Shown here piece by piece: positions 60,901-64,000 of a stretch of DNA of 64,000 nucleotides. The DNA comes from Puffinus mauretanicus. Its lineage: Eukaryota > Chordata > Aves > Procellariiformes > Procellariidae. The notes under the pieces were generated by a model. The model was not told where the DNA came from and ran no database searches. It saw only the letters and a list, made by a program, of their open reading frames with translations. Location: positions 520,112 through 584,111 of the forward strand of contig JAJKFH010001826.1 of the NCBI GenBank assembly GCA_023333565.1. Reading direction: 5' to 3'. Positions within the stretch are counted from its first letter, which is position 1. Every line of letters starts with the position of its first letter. The position numbers were made by a program, and so were the translations under genes.

Positions 60901-63900
60901 ATAATAAAATAAATTTATATCAATAAAGTTGTAGAGTACATTTGGACAGTTAATTCTTCCTGTAATTCTGGAAACTCATGAAGGAGCAAAATATAACAAA
61001 ACCAACCTAAAATGTGGCTCTTAATTATTACTAAAAAAACCCCAAGAAGATATTTGGTATTATTTTCCTAAATGAAATCCTCCACTTTCTGAACAAATAT
61101 TCTTATCCATGTAACTAATCTGTTCTCCCAAAGACAAGTTGAATTCGATGATCCTTATGGGTCCCTTCCAGCTCCAGATATTCTATGATTCTACGATAAG
61201 TTTCTAGAAAACAGCATAAATTTGATATAGATAGAAATAGATCATGCTTGCAGACAATCTGCACCAGCCACAGTTAGAAGTCCCATCCTGGTATTGCATT
61301 CACATAGTATGTGCTGCCCCATTAGAGGAGAAGTTAACAGGAAGATTAGAACCATTGAGCTAAGCAGCAACTCCCCTAACCACACGGATGTAACTCCAAA
61401 CCATAAATCAGAAGTTACGGTCCGAGAGCTGCCATCTGCAAAACTGACCAGCCAAGGACATCTACAGGGGAGCGCATGTATCCCTGACGCAGCTCAGTAC
61501 ATTAATACTGCATTATTTACCTTCCCAGTCCCCAGCGATAACCACTGAAATAATTCAGAGACACATAAATATCACACGTGCATAACCTATTCACATGGAC
61601 AGTATTTTCTACTCCAAGCATCTTTATTATTTGAACTGGGTATTTATCTGATGCCAGAATCACAGACAATGTATTTATATTTTAATAGATTACTCAAGAC
61701 AGCTAGGTAGCATCTCCCCTGTTCTAGTTTAACACAGGAAACCTTCTTGTACCAATAACACAGATACTTTATCAAAAGCTTAGCGATGACCACAGTGTTA
61801 TACAAGTGAAAGCAGGTTAAATACTGTGTTTTCCTGTGCTGGACAGACTATTTGAGATCTGTGCATTGGGTAAAAGATCAACCCTGCCAAACTGCAGTGA
61901 TAAAAAATTGAATGCTACTGCAAGCATTCATCTTAGCACAAAAGGATGCCCTCTACCAATTCTACCATAGGACTATGAAAGCAACATTTTTCACCTTCAA
62001 TCTGATTTGCATCATCTTAGAAGTTGTAGAAGTCAGTGCTTTCAGCATGACATCACTTCCTCAGATAATCATTACTGGCAAAAAGAAAACACCATCCATG
62101 GATAAAAATCATGAGATACTCCTTGAGGAACAACCAGGTCTCGTAGCCTATAACCACAATGTTGCTTACTACAACTTTCAAAGCAATCAATCAAAAGCTA
62201 GCAAGAAGAAGGGTACCAACAGATCTGAAGTTATGTTAAAAGGAATAACTGAATAAATTGTTAAAAAACTATATTCATATTGATTAAAATGATATTTTAA
62301 GATCAATGGAACCCTCAAAACAACCTTTGTTTTCATCTTCCAGGGTTTAAATCTGAACTTATCCATAATAATATAAACAGAACACTGCACACAACAAGCG
62401 TCCCCTGCGACATGCTGCCTTTTTTGTATGTTTGGAACAAAAGTACGCTACCCCTCTCAGTTCTCACATCAGATAATGGTTTTTAAAGAGCATATAAAAG
62501 AAATGGCATTCTCTAGCTCAGGTGACATCTTCAGCTCTGACAGACTTATGTGGAATGTTTCCTCTGTTAAGTTGGTACCAACACTTCTGAGGCTGGGGGA
62601 AGTGTCTCCTCGGCTTCTATGGCTGCTCATGGTTCAGAAACCAACAAGAAAACAGAATGAGCTACTGTCTGTTGTTGTGACTTGATTTCTTACCTGTTTT
62701 CTTCTAGAAGATCAAGGCACAAGGTAGACCTTCCACTGACAGTCCTCACATGCTGTTTTAAAGATCAGTGATACCTTTTTTTTCACCTTTCCTAATCTCC
62801 ATTCTTCTATTTGCTAACCACAATTTTATTCTCTTCTCCTTCCCCTCTTGCAGGTCCAAGATATATGATTCCACCAGCATTTCCTCTCCCCATGTGTAGC
62901 TCCCTGAATGGCTTTTTAGTGTCTTACCACTGCTCATTAATAATAACATTCCAGAAGGTATACTCTCCGTAAAAGCAACCCTGAAGTATGCCCTCCCAGA
63001 GCCATCCAAGCTTATTGTTGATCTTATAGATCTGAGACCGCTTCCTCTTCCATCATCTCAGACACAACTAGTTTGCACAGTCTACTGCTTGCTAATCGGC
63101 CTGCTAGAAGAAAAGCAGGCACATGGATGTGAGGCTTCCTCTTCCAGGTCTTTCCAAGCAAGGACCCCAGCAGAGAAGCCCACAATCAGGAAGATGAAGC
63201 TTTAGAGCCATAAACTCTGTGAGACTTAGATGCAATAAGACTGAAATGTGATTAACTCCTGCAGCTACCAGAGCTAAACCTGACAGGAATCATGAACCTT
63301 CAATATCTCTAAGAATTAAAAAATTTAAAAGGTTGATGATGAAACTGGAACTCATAAATTAAACTACGTAAGAGACCACTGATCTCTCTTAGTGCTGACA
63401 GATTTTTGTTTAGCTAGATTAAAGGTAAGTTGTAAAATGCATAAACACTGGATGCCTGGGATAAAACGAATTAAAGAAATGATGTGTCATTCTCAAAGTC
63501 AGGATAACTCAATTCAGATCAGACCTGCACAGATCAACATGCACTCATCATGCTCAAAAACGAGATTTATAAACATTAAGCTACTTCTGCAATCTAGTAA
63601 GAGATCTCTTCTGATACTCTGATACTTACGGTGAAGAAACTCTCTTATCTACCCAGTTTTGTTGTCTTTAATCACATAAAAGCATTAGTATGGCAACTGT
63701 ATCTTTATGCAACCGCAGTCAAAAATACCTTTTATTGGTTCTCACCTGCATCAAACAGCTGATTCATTCGAACATACTGCATATACTGGCAATCAGGTTT
63801 GCAAAAACTTTGGCTAGGACATATTACTACCGTGATTCATCGAATTACAATATCCCAGTCAAAAATGACATTGTCTCTTCTTTTTTACTTCTGTTAATAC

Positions 63901-64000
63901 AGAAGCTGAAATGATCTTGCAAGATAAGAAATACTGAAGACTTTTTCTAGTATAAACAGGAACCCCTACAAAACGCTCCCTGTCTCAAGGCAAATTTTTT
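57940..64000 (-). other. PRUNE2 intron 1 (partial)
   Basis: The 6 kb right of exon 2 contain no recognisable 12-residue first exon, no CpG island and no promoter-like sequence, so exon 1 probably lies beyond the right edge. The segment holds an A-run near 59,814-59,829 and a CR1 tail near 61,135-61,198. All open frames are short and unlike known proteins. Confidence 0.75.
61135..61198 (+). mobile_element. CR1 LINE 3' tail fragment
   Basis: TTCGATGATCCTTATGGGTC then CCTTCCAGCTCCAGATATTC then TATGATTCTACGAT matches the extreme 3' end of avian CR1, including the terminal ATTCTATG-type repeat. Only about 60 bp remain. Confidence 0.85.

Noticed and set aside
61912..62256. 114-residue open frame on the + strand in intron 1
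   Set aside because: Its composition is like translated AT-rich intron; no domain, no family resemblance and no promoter or splice context.
63040..63053. A possible first coding exon starting ATGGAAGAGGAAGC on the minus strand
   Set aside because: The frame hits a stop after nine codons with no GT donor in the right phase, and the area lacks CpG-rich promoter sequence.

Overview
The window is vertebrate nuclear DNA, AT-rich and mostly intronic. It holds most of one gene on the minus strand: PRUNE2 (BMCC1/BNIPXL, prune homolog 2). Eight coding exons can be placed to the base from canonical GT-AG sites, matching reading phases and continuous similarity to PRUNE2 and its paralogue PRUNE1 as I know them. 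By human numbering these are exons 2 to 9. A bird is likely. There are two CR1 LINE 3' ends and a 543-bp solo ERVL-type LTR of a kind common in Neoaves, and exons 2-9 fit in about 58 kb whereas the human gene spans roughly 300 kb. The neoavian placement is inference.

Layout, from gene 5' to 3' (right to left): 57,940-64,000 is part of intron 1 (the short first coding exon lies off the right edge). Exon 2 is 57,835-57,939, exon 3 is 57,166-57,368, exon 4 is 55,667-55,830, exon 5 is 47,661-47,813, exon 6 is 44,983-45,077, exon 7 is 8,711-8,869. The giant exon 8 is 1,185-7,704, and exon 9 runs from 736 off the left edge. Intron 6 is 36 kb, over half of the window. The C-terminal BCH (BNIP2/Cdc42GAP homology) exons and the 3' UTR lie beyond the left edge.

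Together the exons encode about 2,711 residues: an N-terminal prune-type DHH/DHHA2 phosphoesterase fold (exons 2-7 and the start of exon 8), then a very long acidic, Ser/Asn/Glu-rich, probably disordered region (exons 8-9). The phosphoesterase fold keeps the DLDS motif. The DHH triad reads NSN and the later metal-binding Asp reads Asn, so it is probably a pseudoenzyme. The disordered region carries a relic of the PRUNE1 C-terminal tail, a degenerate SPE/SPD repeat family, a dispersed array of about 32 Trp-centred motifs, and a candidate LC3-interacting motif in exon 9.

No second protein-coding gene, tRNA or rRNA was recognised. The introns hold the CR1 fragments, the LTR, homopolymer and G-rich tracts, several perfect inverted repeats and short tandem duplications. 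I did not find an undescribed multi-gene system. The observations most worth checking are the degenerate active site, the exon 8 repeat and Trp architecture, the WxxL motif, the antisense-oriented LTR promoter, and the inverted repeats in intron 6.
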